Part shown: piece after piece, positions 33,935-46,608 of the stretch
How positions within the stretch are numbered: the first letter of the stretch is position 1
Layout: every line of letters begins with the position of its first letter
Origin: Eurosta solidaginis
Lineage: Eukaryota > Arthropoda > Insecta > Diptera > Tephritidae
Length of the DNA: 64,000 bases
Reading direction: 5' to 3'
Assembly: GCF_040869045.1 (NCBI RefSeq)
Contig: NC_090323.1
Location: 157,810,426-157,874,425, forward strand
Notes under the pieces: generated by a model
The model's input: only the letters and a program-made list of their open reading frames with translations
What the model was told of the DNA's origin: nothing
Databases searched by the model: none
Translations under genes and position numbers: made by a program

Positions 33935-36700
33935 GTGAGTACAACAGAGGTTTTAATATCTGTCATTTTAACTCTCGTAGCTTAACAGTCGCTAAGCACT
34001 ATGTACATGTCCTAATCTGTGCTGATTTTAATGTAGATATATTAGCTGATAGTAATAGATCCAGGAACTCGTTAAGTAAATTTAACTCTGTTGGTATTAC
34101 CATTGTTAACAAATACGCTACACGTTTCGCGCCTCAATGCAGACCAAGTATGCTGTTGTTGTTGTTGTAGCGACAAGGTTGCTCCCCGAAGGCTTTGGGG
34201 AGTGTTATCGATGTGATGGTCCTTTGCCGGATACAGATCCGTTACGCTCCGGTACCACAGCACCATTAAGGTGCTAGCCCGACCATCTCGGGAACGATTT
34301 ATGTTGTCACATTAAACCTTCAGGCCATTCCCTCCCTCCCCACCCCCAAGTTCCATGAGGAGCTTGGGGTCGCCAGAGCCTCGTCTGTTTATGAAACAGG
34401 ATTCGCCGCGGATAGGTGAGGTTGACAATTGAGTTTGGAGAAGCTATATATTACGCTGGCAACCGGAAAGGGTTACGCTACACAACCCCTTGAATCTGGT
34501 ATTTTAGTCGTCTCTTACGACAGGCATACCTACCGCGGGTATATTCTGACCCCCTAACCCGCTGGGGTACCAAGTATGCTGGATCTCTTTGGTGCAAGTA
34601 ACACTAAAAATATAATGCATATTGACCAATTTCCTTTAGCTGGAATTTCTGGCCACGAGTTAATTTTGTTATCTTACGATGTTGAGTTCAGCAAAACTAA
34701 AAATACTGTGAATCTTATGTACAGGGATTTTAAAAAAATAAATATGAATGCTGTTACTACTGAGCTGTGGAGAGAATACAAAAAATTAAGAAACAAATTC
34801 ACAACTGATTTGCGTCAAGCCAAAATAAATTATCTCAAAACCAAATTTAATGGTAACGTTCCTTCAAAAATTCTGTGGAAAAATTTAAATTCGTTAGGAG
34901 TTCGTCCGAAGGCTGATAAAGCGTGCATTGTTGATGCAAATTTAATGAACTCGTATTTCATAGGAATAAATAGACGACATGACCATGTTTCAAAATTTGT
35001 TGTGAATCAGAGCTTAGAATACAAACTCTCTAATAAATTTACATTTGTTTCAGGCACTGAAGATGAGATCGCCAAGTGTGTATACAACATGTCGAATGCT
35101 GTGGGTGTGGATGGACTTAGTATACGCTTTTTAAAATTAATATTGCCCTCTGCACTCGCCTCTCTAACACATCTCATAAACTTTGCCATAACCTCGTCTA
35201 CGTTTCCAAACCATTGGAAAGTAGTAAACATTGTCCCTATAGCCAAGAGCAACAACTATGACTGCCCTCAAAATTATAAGCCTATAAGTATTTTACCAGC
35301 TTTATCAAAAGTGTTTGAAAAGTTTATTGCTAATCAAATAACATCTCACCTGAGCAAGAATAGACCGCTGGCTGACAACCAATCTGGCTTTAGAGCTGGT
35401 CACAGCTGTTCCACAGCCATGCTCAAAGTAATGGAGGATATTCGCCACAGTCTCGATGGTAAATTACCTACATTTTTAATTCTTTTAGATTTTTCTAAAG
35501 CTTTCGATACTGTCAATCACGATATATTACTTTTGAAGCTGAAACATTATTGCGGTTTTGACTCAATTGCAATTAAGCTTATTGAAAGCTACCTCTCGAG
35601 CAGGCAACAACAAGTTCAGTGTGGTGAAGTATTTTCTGAACGTAGTAAAATTCCCTCAGGGGTACCTCAAGGATCAATCTTGGGTCCTATACTAGTTACA
35701 ACTTTTATCAACGACATCCTTCGTTGCTGTCAAAATTCAGATTTATTTTTCACGCCCAATAGGACTTAGGGAAGATCTTGTCTTTAGGCTAAACGAAGAT
35801 CTTGATAAAATATCAGTTTGGGCAGAAACAAATGGCCTTTGCCTGAATGCGGAAAAACACAGGTCCTTCCAATATCGCACGATTCGGTTGATCTAACTGC
35901 GCTATCACCCATAGTCCTCGATGGAAAAATATTACAGTATCAATCCGTCGTTACTAGTCTTGGCTTTAAAGTCAACGCCCGCTTAACATGTACACATCAC
36001 ATTTCCTATAGTATATCAAAAATATACAATACTTTAAGAAACCTGTGGCATACTTGTTTTTGTCTACCTCCATAACATAAAACTTGAATTAGTTAAGGCT
36101 CTGCTTGTACCTCAAATAAGCTATTTTGAAAATGTGTATGGAGATTTAGACTGCGAATCTAAAAATAAACTAAGTTTTACTATTAACAACGTGGCAGGAT
36201 TCTTCTATTGTAAAAGAAAGTTTGACCATATTTCACCATACTTGGGTTTAGCATAGAAGTCTATCTAAATGTCCGAAATGTTTTGTGTTTATATAAAATA
36301 ATTAAATTCCAACAACCTAGATATCTTTATGAAAAACTAAAATTTGTACAATCTTCGCGAACTCACAACATCGTAGTCCCCAGGCATAACACAGTAGCGG
36401 CTTCTAGATTATTCTTTGTTAGTGCTGTGAAATTGTGGAATTCTCTACCTATTCCAATAAAAGGTATTAAGTCGTATGGATGCTTCAAAACGGCAGTAAC
36501 AGATCTCTTCAAACACTAACCCTCTCCTCCTGTTCAACCTAGCTACCTACCACGCCTGTGTCGTATTGTTTAAAACTAATGTTAGCTTATGCTTAAATTT
36601 AAGCAGAAAAATTGTAATTAACCTCTTGAATATGTGCAATGAAAAGACTCCAAGTCTTAATTTACTTTGAGATAAATAATTAATAATAATAATAATAAAC
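33935..36700 (+). pseudogene. Jockey/CR1-group LINE, dead, split by a retroposon
   Basis: The endonuclease start FNICHFNSRSLT runs after a deletion into VLICADFNVDILADSNRS and KFNSVGITIVNKYATRF. After the insertion at 34155-34568 the frame resumes at 34576 for 397 codons: LFGASNTKNIMHIDQFPLAG (endonuclease end), the RT with LLDFSKAFDTVNHDILLLKL (motif A), SGVPQGSILGPILVTTFIND (motif B), then a short deletion and frameshift that remove the YADD box just before GLREDLVFRLNEDLDKI. SVWAETNGLCLNAEKTQVLP and VSAVKLWNSLPIPIKGIKSY close ORF2 near 36519. The tail is (TAA)n at about 36680-36700. The methionine at 34576 is not the true start; it lies in the target duplication. Confidence 0.85.
34155..34568 (-). 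mobile_element. Short retroposon with 12-13 bp target duplication
   Basis: ACCAAGTATGCT occurs at 34143-34154 and at 34569-34580. The insert has (GTT)n at its left end (the A-rich 3' end in minus orientation) and, on the minus strand, GGTCAGAATATACCCGCGGT, GCCTGTCGTAAGAGACGACT and GGATCTGTATCCGGCAAAGG. There is no protein. A decayed relative is at 2935-3075. Confidence 0.85.
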
Positions 36701-36975
36701 AATATTTTTGCATGCAAGTGTACGAACAAATGTATACACTGCTGTTTTTTTTAATAAAGAGCCATGCGAACATGAGCAAATGCCTGGTTTTTATGACTGA
36801 TACATTTAGTGTTTACAAAGACAAGGCACGCGGTTACGTATCAGGTTTAAGTTGAAACTAGTTTCTTTTTAAGGATTTGTTGGTTATAACATCCTTGTAC
36901 ATAATTCAGTTAGTTTTTTATGAAGTAATAAAGTACAAAGTACAAAAAATTAAAATTACATAACGTTAAATTAAA

Positions 36976-37295
36976 TTAAGACCACGTTTACACATGCCTT
37001 AACCTACAATAAATCGGCAATAGATAATCTACTTGTTTACACATGTTCCATCCTTGGAAACTAGATTATTTTCTGTCAAGTTTCCACGTTTCTTTTTTAT
37101 TTTGTGCTTCCAATTAGAGGCAACACCTTAGAGGTGGAACTTTTTCTATGAAAAAAAGTCCGCATATCTAAAAATTTATTTAATTACCTATTATGGAGGG
37201 GAAAAATGTATATGGGAAATCATATTATATAATTACCGATTAGGAAATAAGTACGAAAATGAAGATAATCACGTTATATGTAGACTAGGTCTAAA
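36976..37295. mobile_element. MITE family M, complete copy (about 320 bp)
   Basis: The ends are TTAAGACCACGTTTACACAT and, inverted from the right, TTTAGACCTAGTCTACATAT: imperfect terminal repeats. The inside carries AACTAGATTATTTTCTGTCA and GGTGGAACTTTTTCTATGAA. Truncated relatives lie at 13985, 15785-16056 and 24850-25025. Confidence 0.75.
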
Positions 37296-37319
37296 TTAAA
37301 AAAATATGTATAAATGAGA

Positions 37320-37445
37320 AAATAAATAAAATAAAATAAATTTAAAGCAATGAAATAAAGTAAAATTAAACAAAATAAAATTAAATTAAATACAAAATAT
37401 TAAGTTAAATAACAAAAAAAATTATTTAATTAATTTAAATTAAAT
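37320..37445. repeat. A-rich low-complexity tract
   Basis: AAATAAAATAAA/AAATTAAA-type simple sequence directly after MITE M. Confidence 0.8.
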
Positions 37446-37454
37446 CAAATCGAT

Positions 37455-37780
37455 TTTAATCTATGAGTTATCCGTTTGTTATCGAATTGTTTTGGATTTA
37501 TCATTGAAAATCTATCGATATGTTAGTATGTAATTTCTTATCGGAATAATATCGAAAAGTTATCTGCTTGTTATGAAAAAATTATCGATTACTTACCGAA
37601 TAGTTATCGATTATCAAAAAAGCATATCAATTTATTTTAGGAAACTTATAGATTTGTTATCTGAATGTTATCAATTTGTTGTCGATTTCGTTATCTATAA
37701 TATAATATATAGACTTCTTATCAGAGTGTTCACGTTTGTTATCGATTTGTTAACGACGACTCATCGTTTTGTTATGATAC
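37455..37780. repeat. Degenerate short-period array (TTATCGATTTG type)
   Basis: Variants of GTTATCGATTTGTTATCGA recur every 12-20 bp with strong divergence. Confidence 0.65.
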
Positions 37781-38169
37781 AGATACCTAAAAAACTTTCA
37801 TTTAAAATGACAACCGTTTTTACACACATGGGAAAGGTAAACCGAGGGCGTGCATCCTCGTTAGGAATATGATGAATGCTTTTTTTTTACCAAATTTCAC
37901 TTATGACGTTGCAGTGGTCAAAGTGGAGTCAAAAAGCGGTCAATACTTAACGATCGCCTAGGCATATGGGGCTCACGGTGGGTTCGCACCCGAGAAAATC
38001 AAACAGCTTACGAATGCGCTAACCAGAAATTAGATGATGGTCAGCGAAGCCAACGACAGACACGCGATATGGGGCAGAAGAGAGATAACTGAACCTGGTG
38101 AGTTTCTCTTTGACTTTATAGTAGCAAATAAATTGCGTTTCCACATTTTTCTCCCCGAGTTCAGGGAAA

Positions 38170-39370
38170 TTGGCAGGGTTGGAGGAGGCTCTTGATATCA
38201 CGATAGCATCTAATTCCCGGCATCTCTCAGTAAGGAGCTATGAGATGTCGAAAAAGATGTCCCTCCTATTCGTTATAGATTGGGAGACTAAACAAAAACA
38301 AATGCACAGAAATCCAAAACGAACAACTTGGAGTCTATTCAACAAAGTAGTTAGTGAGAGTATCCCTAGGAACAGGACACCTATCCAATCTTCAGCAAAT
38401 CTGGATGACCAAGTAAGGTCTCTGGAAAAAAGATTTTAGGTAGCACACAAAGTTGCCTGTCCAATTGCAATAGCAAGAATACCTTTTTTTCATGGTGGGA
38501 TAAAAAAATTGGCGACCTAAGTTCGATTTTCAGGAAAGTTTGCAACGAATGTTATTCAATAGGTGGCTTTCAGGAGTATAGAACATTTATGAGGGAACGT
38601 AAAGAAGCCATAAACAGGGCAAGAATTAAATACTGGCGAGAACATTGCGAGTTCACGAAGGGCTCAGCAAGCTTGGAAAGGTACAGCTGAAACCCTGGGC
38701 ATCCCTATAAATGATTACTTTCTGGATATCCCCGGAGAGGTAACGCAAGTAGCAGACACGGTACAGCAGGAAGTAACTGACGTACTAATAGGAAAAATTT
38801 TGGCAGAAGATTAAATTGCCAGATTAAATTGTCAGATGGCATTTTCCCCATCATGGTGCAGAAGACTCAAACATCTTTGGTTAAGGAATTAAACGAAATC
38901 TTCTCTACATGCATCCTTCGGCATACTACAAGGTAGGGTGCTTTCGCCTCTGCTATGACTCATTACTATAAATGGTATTCTGGCAAAACTCTTCACAAGT
39001 GGGAAGTTCTAAGTGAGAGCTACAATCTCAACAACCCCCAAAAAACTTTGTAGCGCACTACGTGTGTTGGTGCCACCGGAGCTTGCCGCAAATGCCCCAC
39101 GACGGCTTTAGACCTCATATTAAACCCATTCAAAGTGCAGTCATACTGTATTGTGTTTTAGGCGGAGGTAAGCGCGTTTTGGCAACAAGTTGTAAAGACA
39201 TAACTACTAAAGATATTGTTGAGCACTTTCTGCGTAAATGACCGCCGCTAGCTGGAACACGTCTGAGATCCTGCGGAAGCCCCTTTCTGAAAAATCTGTT
39301 TAGATTATAGGAATTAGGTCTCCCCAATATTCTTGATTCTTTAAACTACTCAGGATGGTTGCAGTACATA
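38170..39370 (+). pseudogene. I/LOA-group LINE fragments
   Basis: TTWSLFNKVVSESIPRNRTP, FSWWDKKIGDLSSIFRKVCN and REHCEFTKGS match the linker before the RT of I/LOA-type ORF2 (WW-kel-x-R pattern). After a deletion, KTLCSALRV-like and CPTTALDLILNPFKVQS belong to the part after the RT. It is heavily broken. A tRNA-B-box-like GGGTTCGCACCCG lies just upstream at about 37980-37993. Confidence 0.6.
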
Positions 39371-40040
39371 TCCGATGTAACACTTAGTAAGTTCAGACTA
39401 GTTTTAAGGCATTAAAATGGCTTTTCATTACATTCACTTGACAGTCTTTAGACCTAGTTTCAAGCTTAGAAATAAATTCTATTCTACCTAATATTCCGAC
39501 GTTATTTGAACAGGTTTTCATAGAAAATGCAAATGTGGATAAAGAAGCGTATAAGTATTTTAGAAACATTATATGGTGGACAAAATAATTATTTGATTGC
39601 ATGCATACCATCAACATTTTACTTTCATTCTCAATTATAACGAACATTGCAAGCACGCAATAACAACTACCCAGCAAACACAATTTCTTACGTTACAGAA
39701 ATATTGGGATTTTATATTAGAATTTTAATGTAGTTTTCTAATGGGAGTTACGAAACCAGTTTATCCCGCCTTAAATTTAGCTAAACAATATAATCTTATA
39801 TATTCAAAAATTATAAACCAATAAAGTCGTAGGCTGAATATATCATCTACAAGTAGACTCAAAAACATATTTAATAATAATATGATTATAATACATTAGT
39901 AAAACTAATATCTATGTGCAAAATTTGCTTGCTTTTGAGGAACCAAATATATCAATGATATCATCAAAATGTATCATTTAAAAATTTTCTTCTTCCACAC
40001 TTAATAATGTTAGGTCACTTAGGCGACCTTGCCCCATCGG
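39371..40040. other. Unassigned spacer
   Basis: Nothing recognised. A 96-codon minus frame (39393-39683) has no identifiable motif. Confidence 0.35.
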
Positions 40041-40760
40041 CGATCGTAAATATGTCTGACTGACTGAGATAGTCAAGAGTATTTGAAGTGCCACTCGCAA
40101 GTTTGGAAAAACATCTCCATACGAGATTATAAAAGTAAGGAATTCTAACGGAGTTTTAGGTTTAATTTCTTTTTGCAGTCACATATTTCCATAAAAAGGT
40201 CTGTTCCATCGAAATCTGTATTATAAAATTCACTCAAGTTCTTAGAAATGCTTTCTAAATCGTTATTATCCTTGTTTAATAAATTTCCAATGTCTAAGGA
40301 AATCCAAATTTAAAATTAAGGTAATTTAGTCGTGTAAATCTTGTACGTATTTCTTGTTGGAGACGATCGAGAACACTTCCCATAACGCTAGAAATTTCAA
40401 ATTCTGCGGAAAGACCAACATATCCAGCCGATTTACCGAGCATTTTCCGGCGCCTTCTTACACGTTTTACTATATCAATATCCCATTTTTCACAAAGAAA
40501 CTTCGCTTTTTTATTGCTTCTTCACAGGGAGTGTCTCGTATTTTGGATAGTTCAGTCGCTAATGATTTAAGATCATGATACGATTCTGAATTCATACCCG
40601 GATTTTGTAATCTGAGCTGCACACGATCAGTGCTCCTTAAGATTTCATACCAGAAATGAACTAATATTATGAAACTAAAATTTAGTATATTTTGCAACAG
40701 AATTGTAGCTTCGCTTCTGGTTTTACTTGTGGTGTTAGTTTCCTAATTGTTCTAGGTGTT
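40041..40760 (-). pseudogene. hAT-type transposase fragment (ZMYM1-like)
   Basis: Minus-strand frame 40697-40470: ILVHFWYEILRSTDRVQLRL, QNPGMNSESYHDLKSLATEL, SKIRDTPCEEAIKKRSFF; continuing after a frameshift with VRRRRKMLGKS, SVLDRLQQEIRTRFTRLNYL, and DGTDLFMEI-like sequence. This order is found in hAT transposases annotated as zinc finger MYM-type protein 1-like. The N-terminal zinc finger and C-terminal dimerisation domain are absent here. Confidence 0.65.
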
Positions 40761-42325
40761 CTACTTCATTCTAGCCCATCGACGATACGCTAACCGCTTG
40801 TATTCTGGTGCTCCATCGTGTTTCAGATTCACGTTTGACAGTTTTTGTTAAAGCGTTTTTTTTAATAATTGCCTTCGATAAGATATATGCTTTTAATTAT
40901 TCTACAACCTGTCGCAAGTGTTTCGGATATATGAATGCATTTTTTAGTATAGAAAATTTTTTCCAGAAATCAGTTATAATAAAAATACAATTAAAATACA
41001 AGTTTCGCGAATCATTTGGCGCACCCCTGTGAGTAGCGCCCGGTGGAAGATGCCCGCTTTGCCCTCCCCCACTAACTACGCTACTGACGCTACTTGACTG
41101 AGATTATTAAGAAAACTTGTCCTCATCCATACCTCAAATCAACGAATATCTAAAAGCTGAAGGTATTAAAATTATTTGAAATAATAAAACAATGAAAACT
41201 GATATGATTTAAAATAGCTGAATTTAATTGCACTTCAATTCGACGTTACAATTGGATTAGAATTCTAATTAGATAAGAATTCGAATCCCTTTCTCAATAT
41301 CGAGAACAAAATCCCCTGTAATTCGCGACAGTTTCGCAAATCGTTCTCTAAACCTTAGAGAAATACATTAGAATTCGATTCGTTTTGTAATCGTTCTACA
41401 ACCTAAATGTATGTTGGGTATCGCTTTGTGAATTTTCCAAAATGTAAATTTGTAGGCAAAAATTTTCCCAAGCACATTACATGCGCACTACACAAACAAA
41501 CTTGTATATGTAGGTATATAAGCTTTTTATACATCGGAAAAAAGCTTTTATGTTCTCATTGTTGTGAATGTTCGGAAAATATGAATGAGAGCCTAAGAAA
41601 ATGGAAAATTAGTATTATTGAGAGTTGTATGTTTGTATGTGCATCAGTAATCACGTGGTACTCAGATACGATTTCATTCACACATTTGGCTTTTTTTATT
41701 CGCCCACAGTTTTGTTTGTTCGAAAGGGTCTTTGTGAAAAGTCATAAACATAACGGTATGTAATTTCGGACTATTGCTGTATCTATAAATACACACATAT
41801 GTACATATGTATGTATGTACAACTATAAAGTGAATATGTATGCAATGGGCGCTTTCAGCGAACGCAAGTGTTGATCAAGCGTTGAGTGATAACTTTCTGA
41901 ACGCACCGTTGAATATTTTATGGCGTTTTCTTTTCTGCAGAAAATGTTGCCCTCATGTTGCACTCCCAAATTTTAACTTTTGAACTAGGTCACCTGCCGC
42001 TATGTAAAATGGCTCTATTTGTAGGTTATTAGACCCTTTTTCTTCTTCAGTGGATAATATTTTGTGAAAGGAACACACAAACTCTCGAGAGAGCTGGGAA
42101 ATTCCCGCGGGGCGACACTATTTTCAGAAAAGAAAACGCTATTAGATTCACTCAGCGGTTGGGATTTTACATCAAATTACTAAACACTTTTTTCATTACA
42201 TTCGCTCAACTTGTTTATTCGGCTATTTAACAGTTCTTTGACATTTTAAAGGGATGGTTCTGAATGAAATTTTACCTCTTAAAAATAATTTAAGTAGTAA
42301 TTTTCCTTAAAATTTAAGGATAACA
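40761..42325. other. Unassigned spacer
   Basis: ORFs up to 118 codons (41407-41763) show no recognisable domain; CATATGTACATATGTATGTA microsatellite near 41795-41820. A small host exon could hide here; I cannot support one. Confidence 0.35.
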
Positions 42326-43465
42326 CTGGCCGACAGCATCACAGACCCAGAAACCGGACTATATATTTTCGAAGGATTTTAATGCGATGAATCGAAATCT
42401 GGCCTCAAAATTGTTCTATCAGCTCTGGTTTTCGAGATATCCTAACCTAAAAGCAGGGACGGAATATAATAATTATTTTTTTTTTCGGAGTCGAAAAAAT
42501 ACTGGTTAAAAAATTGTCCTAGGTGAAAATGTTTGAGTTCCCAGGTATCCCTATAGCAATATCATGTCGAATCATGCATCCTTTTTATTTTTCGAACTTT
42601 TTCCATAAAATTCCACATATAAAAGTAAAATCTGTATTTATATTTATTGAGTCCGGTAGAACTAGTTAAACTCGGACTTTTAAAAATATTATTATAAAAT
42701 ATTAAATTTTATTTCCGGACTTTTATTTTTTAAGGCCGAAATAAAAGTGCCGTTTGATAACAAAGAAAAGGGATTATCCGAATTAAAAAATTTTGTCTAT
42801 TTCGAATAAGCCGTTTCTTTGTTATCAAGCGGGACTTTTATTTTGGCCTATTTTGTCTATTTCGGATAAGCCGTTTCTTTGTTATCAAGCGGGACTTTTA
42901 TTTTGGCCTTAAAAAATAAAAGTCCAGATTTAAATTTTATTTCCGGAGTTTTATTTTAAAAAGTCCGAGTTTAACTAGTTCTATGGGACTAAAAAAATAA
43001 AAATCCGAAAATAATTTTTATCTTGATCCAAATATATTTCGACCGCTTCTGGTGTGAGATTTCAGGTAAAATAACACTCATTCCAAATATGCGGCTAAAC
43101 TCGCTTTCTCTAGGGTCAGGTGGCTTAACTTTTTCGTGGTTTTGTAGGGATGGTTTCTAGGGGTTAGGGGATACGGGAGTTGATGGGTTAACAGTTAAGT
43201 TGGTTAGCCCACTTGTTGTGTGATAGAGGTGGTTTCTAGGGGTTAGGGCTGTGTGTGGCTTGCTACCCGAGGGTTAGATAGTGTAAGGGGTGTGGTGAGT
43301 TAGCATATTTATGGTGTGAGACAAAATTTTAAGAAAAATAAGACTCAATTCAAGAAATTAGTAATCGACTATATCATCTCTATGTTATCTCAATCGATTT
43401 TCAGGTATAGAAAAATTTAGAAACATGAAAAATTCAAAATGCGATATCTCAGCGAAAAAAAAATA
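42326..43465. repeat. Long foldback element, copy 2 (interrupted)
   Basis: GGCCGACAGCATCACAGACC and ACCGGACTATATATTTTCGA at the left, GGTTAGGGCTGTGTGTGG and AAATGCGATATCTCAGCGAA at the right match copy 1 at 1278-2170. The middle contains the MITE at 42657-42983. Confidence 0.75.
42657..42983. mobile_element. 327-bp MITE with 29-bp ends and a 60-bp internal duplication
   Basis: TAGAACTAGTTAAACTCGGA (arm to 42685) is inverted at 42955-42983. Internally, TTTTGTCTATTTCG-ATAAGC with CCGTTTCTTTGTTATCAAGC begins at 42791 and again at 42851 (period 60). Confidence 0.8.
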
Positions 43466-43599
43466 TGTGTAGCTGTAGCCCTTTAGATTTAAAAATTGTT
43501 TTTTTTGTGTATTTTACTATTGTATTTCGGCAAAGGTGAATCTTTGTCTTTTAAGCAGACTATTTACATTAGAACAAATGATAAAACCAAATTTTGTTT

Positions 43600-45070
43600 G
43601 CATTTAGTTCAGCAGAAATATGCCCTAGGTGCTTTTCAGGACATTGCCGGGCTGTCCACATTGTCGAGACGAGCAAACACCGAAATTCTCAGCCCGATTG
43701 AAGTACATCTGGCCTTAACAAATTGGATCGGCTCCATGTTAGGCTGGAGAGTGTACATGTCGCAATGGGGTCTATGCGAGGCCACAAAATCTGTAAACAG
43801 AGAAACGCCGCAAGGTCGGGTATGATCACCACCGCTGTGGACGCTTGTCATCAACCAATCGTTTAGGCGGTTCGATAAAGGACCATAGTGCCATAGGTTA
43901 GATTAAGGTTAAGAGGGCATGCGTGGGATTACCCACACTTCCACTCGGAGACATTTTTGTCCATTGTGAGTGCCCTCAGCAAGAGCAGGGTGGAGGCACA
44001 TTAATTTAACCGCATTACCTCCTAGTGGTCCTAAACGAATCACGGCGTATGCAGATGACGTTTCAGTTATCATACAATCAACTCTCTGATGGATCAGGCG
44101 CTTCGGGATGTACATGCCTGGCATTTGGAGTGGGGGGGCTAACCGCTAACGCGGAAATCCCCGATCTGGTATTATTTACTAGTTCCGTAATTAGACTAGC
44201 CTTATGCTTTGGAAAGGTACCTTAAAAGCAAAGTACCGCACAAAATATCTAGCAATTATACTTGATATTAAGTTGTCGCGAAAATTAATGTGGAAGAGGG
44301 AACGAAGAAAGCCTACGTGGCACTATTTGCAGCAAGATCATAGGTTGCACGTAGGAGCTATCACCCAAACTCTCACATCAGATATTTACGGCAATTATCA
44401 AAGCCCATACTTTATTATGGACAGTCACACAAGAAAGTACGTTTACCAAAAAACTTGAGTGGGTATGCAGATTATCAATGATTAGCATAACTGGAGCCCT
44501 GAAAAATGCCCTAACAGCAGCATTGCTTGCCATTCTGCTCATCCCACCTGCAGCCGTAATGGCTAAAAATATAGCGTTGGCAACAGCAGCAAGGCTTAAG
44601 GCCTCGGAACAAGAAGGCTGCAGGAGTTCTGGAGGGGGGTGCTTAATTCGGGCAGTATATCTATATTGGGTTCCGTGTCGTAAAGGGATAGAAGGTAACG
44701 AAAGGGCCGATGAATCGACAATAGACATCTCAATCCGTTCCGGAAAATCAAAATCAGACAGGAGTTGCATAAGATCCAGCAAGCTCAACTTCGATCTGTG
44801 TACTGTAACAGGTTACACTCTAACCTATCCAGAATCAACCCCGACATACAAAATGTATGTCCTGCTTGCAATGTGTTCCCACATGACACCAACCATCTCT
44901 TCAACTGTATTGTGGAACCAACGCCTCTAACACACCTCTCATTATGGTCAACCCCTGTTGAAACAGCAAGTTACCTTGGATTCCCGTTAGGGGACATACA
45001 CGGCAATTTGCTATTGGATGTGGCGAAGCACTGCTACAACAACAACAACAACATCCATCAAGCAGAAAAG
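43600..45070 (+). pseudogene. I/LOA-group LINE, RT to 3' end, decayed
   Basis: VNRETPQGRV (RT motif B region), RITAYADDVSVIIQST (YADD, motif C), KYLAIILDIKLSRKLMWK, a stretch around 44530-44740 that keeps VPCRKGIEGNERADE (RNase H end, pattern VPGH..I.GNE.AD), NRLHSNLSRINPDIQNVCPA, the knuckle CPACNVFPHDTNHLFNC, and WSTPVETASYLGFPLGDIHG with a CAACAACAACAACAACA tail. The best-preserved part is the C-terminus, the same family as 2225-2930. Multiple stops. Confidence 0.75.
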
Positions 45071-45074
45071 GCGT

Positions 45075-45270
45075 GACAAAAGCGCAGGCTACAAAATTTC
45101 TAAGATCGTGTTACGACGTTAGACTCAGAAAGTTACTCTTATCTCTAAAGAGACAAGACTTCAGGCTCACGATGAGCATACTAACTGGACACTGCCTTTT
45201 GGCTTGACATGCTTATAAGTAAGATCTGCCAAATCAAAGTGCAGCAAATAAGCTAGATCCTAGAAAACGT
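45075..45270 (+). pseudogene. Second LINE 3' fragment
   Basis: KAQATKFLRSCYDVRLRKLL, SLKRQDFRLTMSILTGHCLL corresponds to the region at 20200-20340. It directly abuts the tail of the previous LINE. Confidence 0.55.
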
Positions 45271-46134
45271 TTAGTATCTTATGGAAATTGACACCTGTTT
45301 TTATTATTTCAATAATTTTTATTTTTTTTTTTGTTATCATATTAAATGACTGAGATTGATTGGTATCTTATTGTTTAACTGTAACTCAAAAATCTTAAAC
45401 TTCGAAGTTAAGAGTACCTCCGGGCTTCCTTATTCAATACCTGCCAAGCTGTATACTTTATTTACTAATACCTCAACTAATCAGCGAGAAAAGGCTTTAT
45501 AAAAAATAAAAGTTTGCAAAGGTTCATATGGGAGAGGCATTCATGTTGCGGTTTCTTGCGAGTTTTGCGAGAGTTGATCGCTATTTTGATCTAGGTGTGC
45601 GTCATGTATGTGAAAAGAGTTTCAAATTTTACGAGCCCGACCCGTGCGCATCTTGCGCAACCAATATAAAAGTCTCTTATCAAACATCAACAAAAATCAG
45701 CTGTTCTATCTATCAATTAAAACTTACAGCTTGCGCTGCCATCTAGCGTATGATAGCAACTGCCAGTAATGCATTGCAAACATTCACAATATTGTCATAG
45801 TACAAATATATTTCTTTGTGTGCTCATTTATTTTTAACAAATTATTTTAATAAAATATAGCTAAACAAAAGCTCTACGACCAAAATTGCCCAAAGCTCGC
45901 TAATAGCCCGAACCTCCATCTTTACAACCAAAGCTCTATTTTTAGATTTGGATTCCAAATAAGAGCGAAAAAGGGACCCGTACATAAAAACAGCAATTAG
46001 AAATAAATATATGATTATCAATACAATCTAAAGGCCGCGGCACAACGAAATTTTTCATATAGATGCGTTTAGGACAAGCTTATGCATTCGAGTAACATCG
46101 CCACAATCAACCAAAATGTTGCGTTTTTATATAT
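45271..46134. other. Unassigned spacer
   Basis: No feature recognised. Confidence 0.4.
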
Positions 46135-46608
46135 TGTGACGAATATTACCATCTCTAAGCTCTCAAGCTACATAAACACATTAATCATCATTTACCCACA
46201 TCCATACAAGGCAACGAAGAGATAACTCACATACAGATGTAGCCATCGGTGGAAGTATTACTCACATATACACGCGTATATGGCTATGCGAGAGGCTATA
46301 AACGTGTGTCTGTAGTTTTAAGCTGGTAGCGTATAGCTGGTCACCAAGTAGAAAATTCTATCAGAAGAAACGTCTAGACATTTGGGCACAGAGTATAAAA
46401 GCAGCGAAAGCTGAGTAATCTGTAATCAGTTTGATTTAAGGCACGCTACTGGTTGCGAAGTATAAGTGTTATTGTGAAGTACTATCAAAGTAGTCTAATA
46501 AAGGCCATTTTTGAATTATTGAATATTGGAGTTATTTATTCAACAGTTTAGCGATACGAACGTTAGTAGAAGGTGTAAAATAAGCAGAGTTTCACTAAAT
46601 TCGTTACA
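46135..46608 (+). mobile_element. Solo LTR of a gypsy-group retrotransposon
   Basis: The 474-bp unit starts TGTGACGAAT and ends ATTCGTTACA (imperfect inverted ends, TG...CA). ATAT lies on both sides (46131-46134 and 46609-46612). It contains a TATA-like AGAGTATAAAAGCAGC near 46390 and an AATAAAGG polyadenylation-like signal near 46498. The ATAT target preference is typical of the 17.6/297 branch. No internal retroviral sequence remains. Confidence 0.85.
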
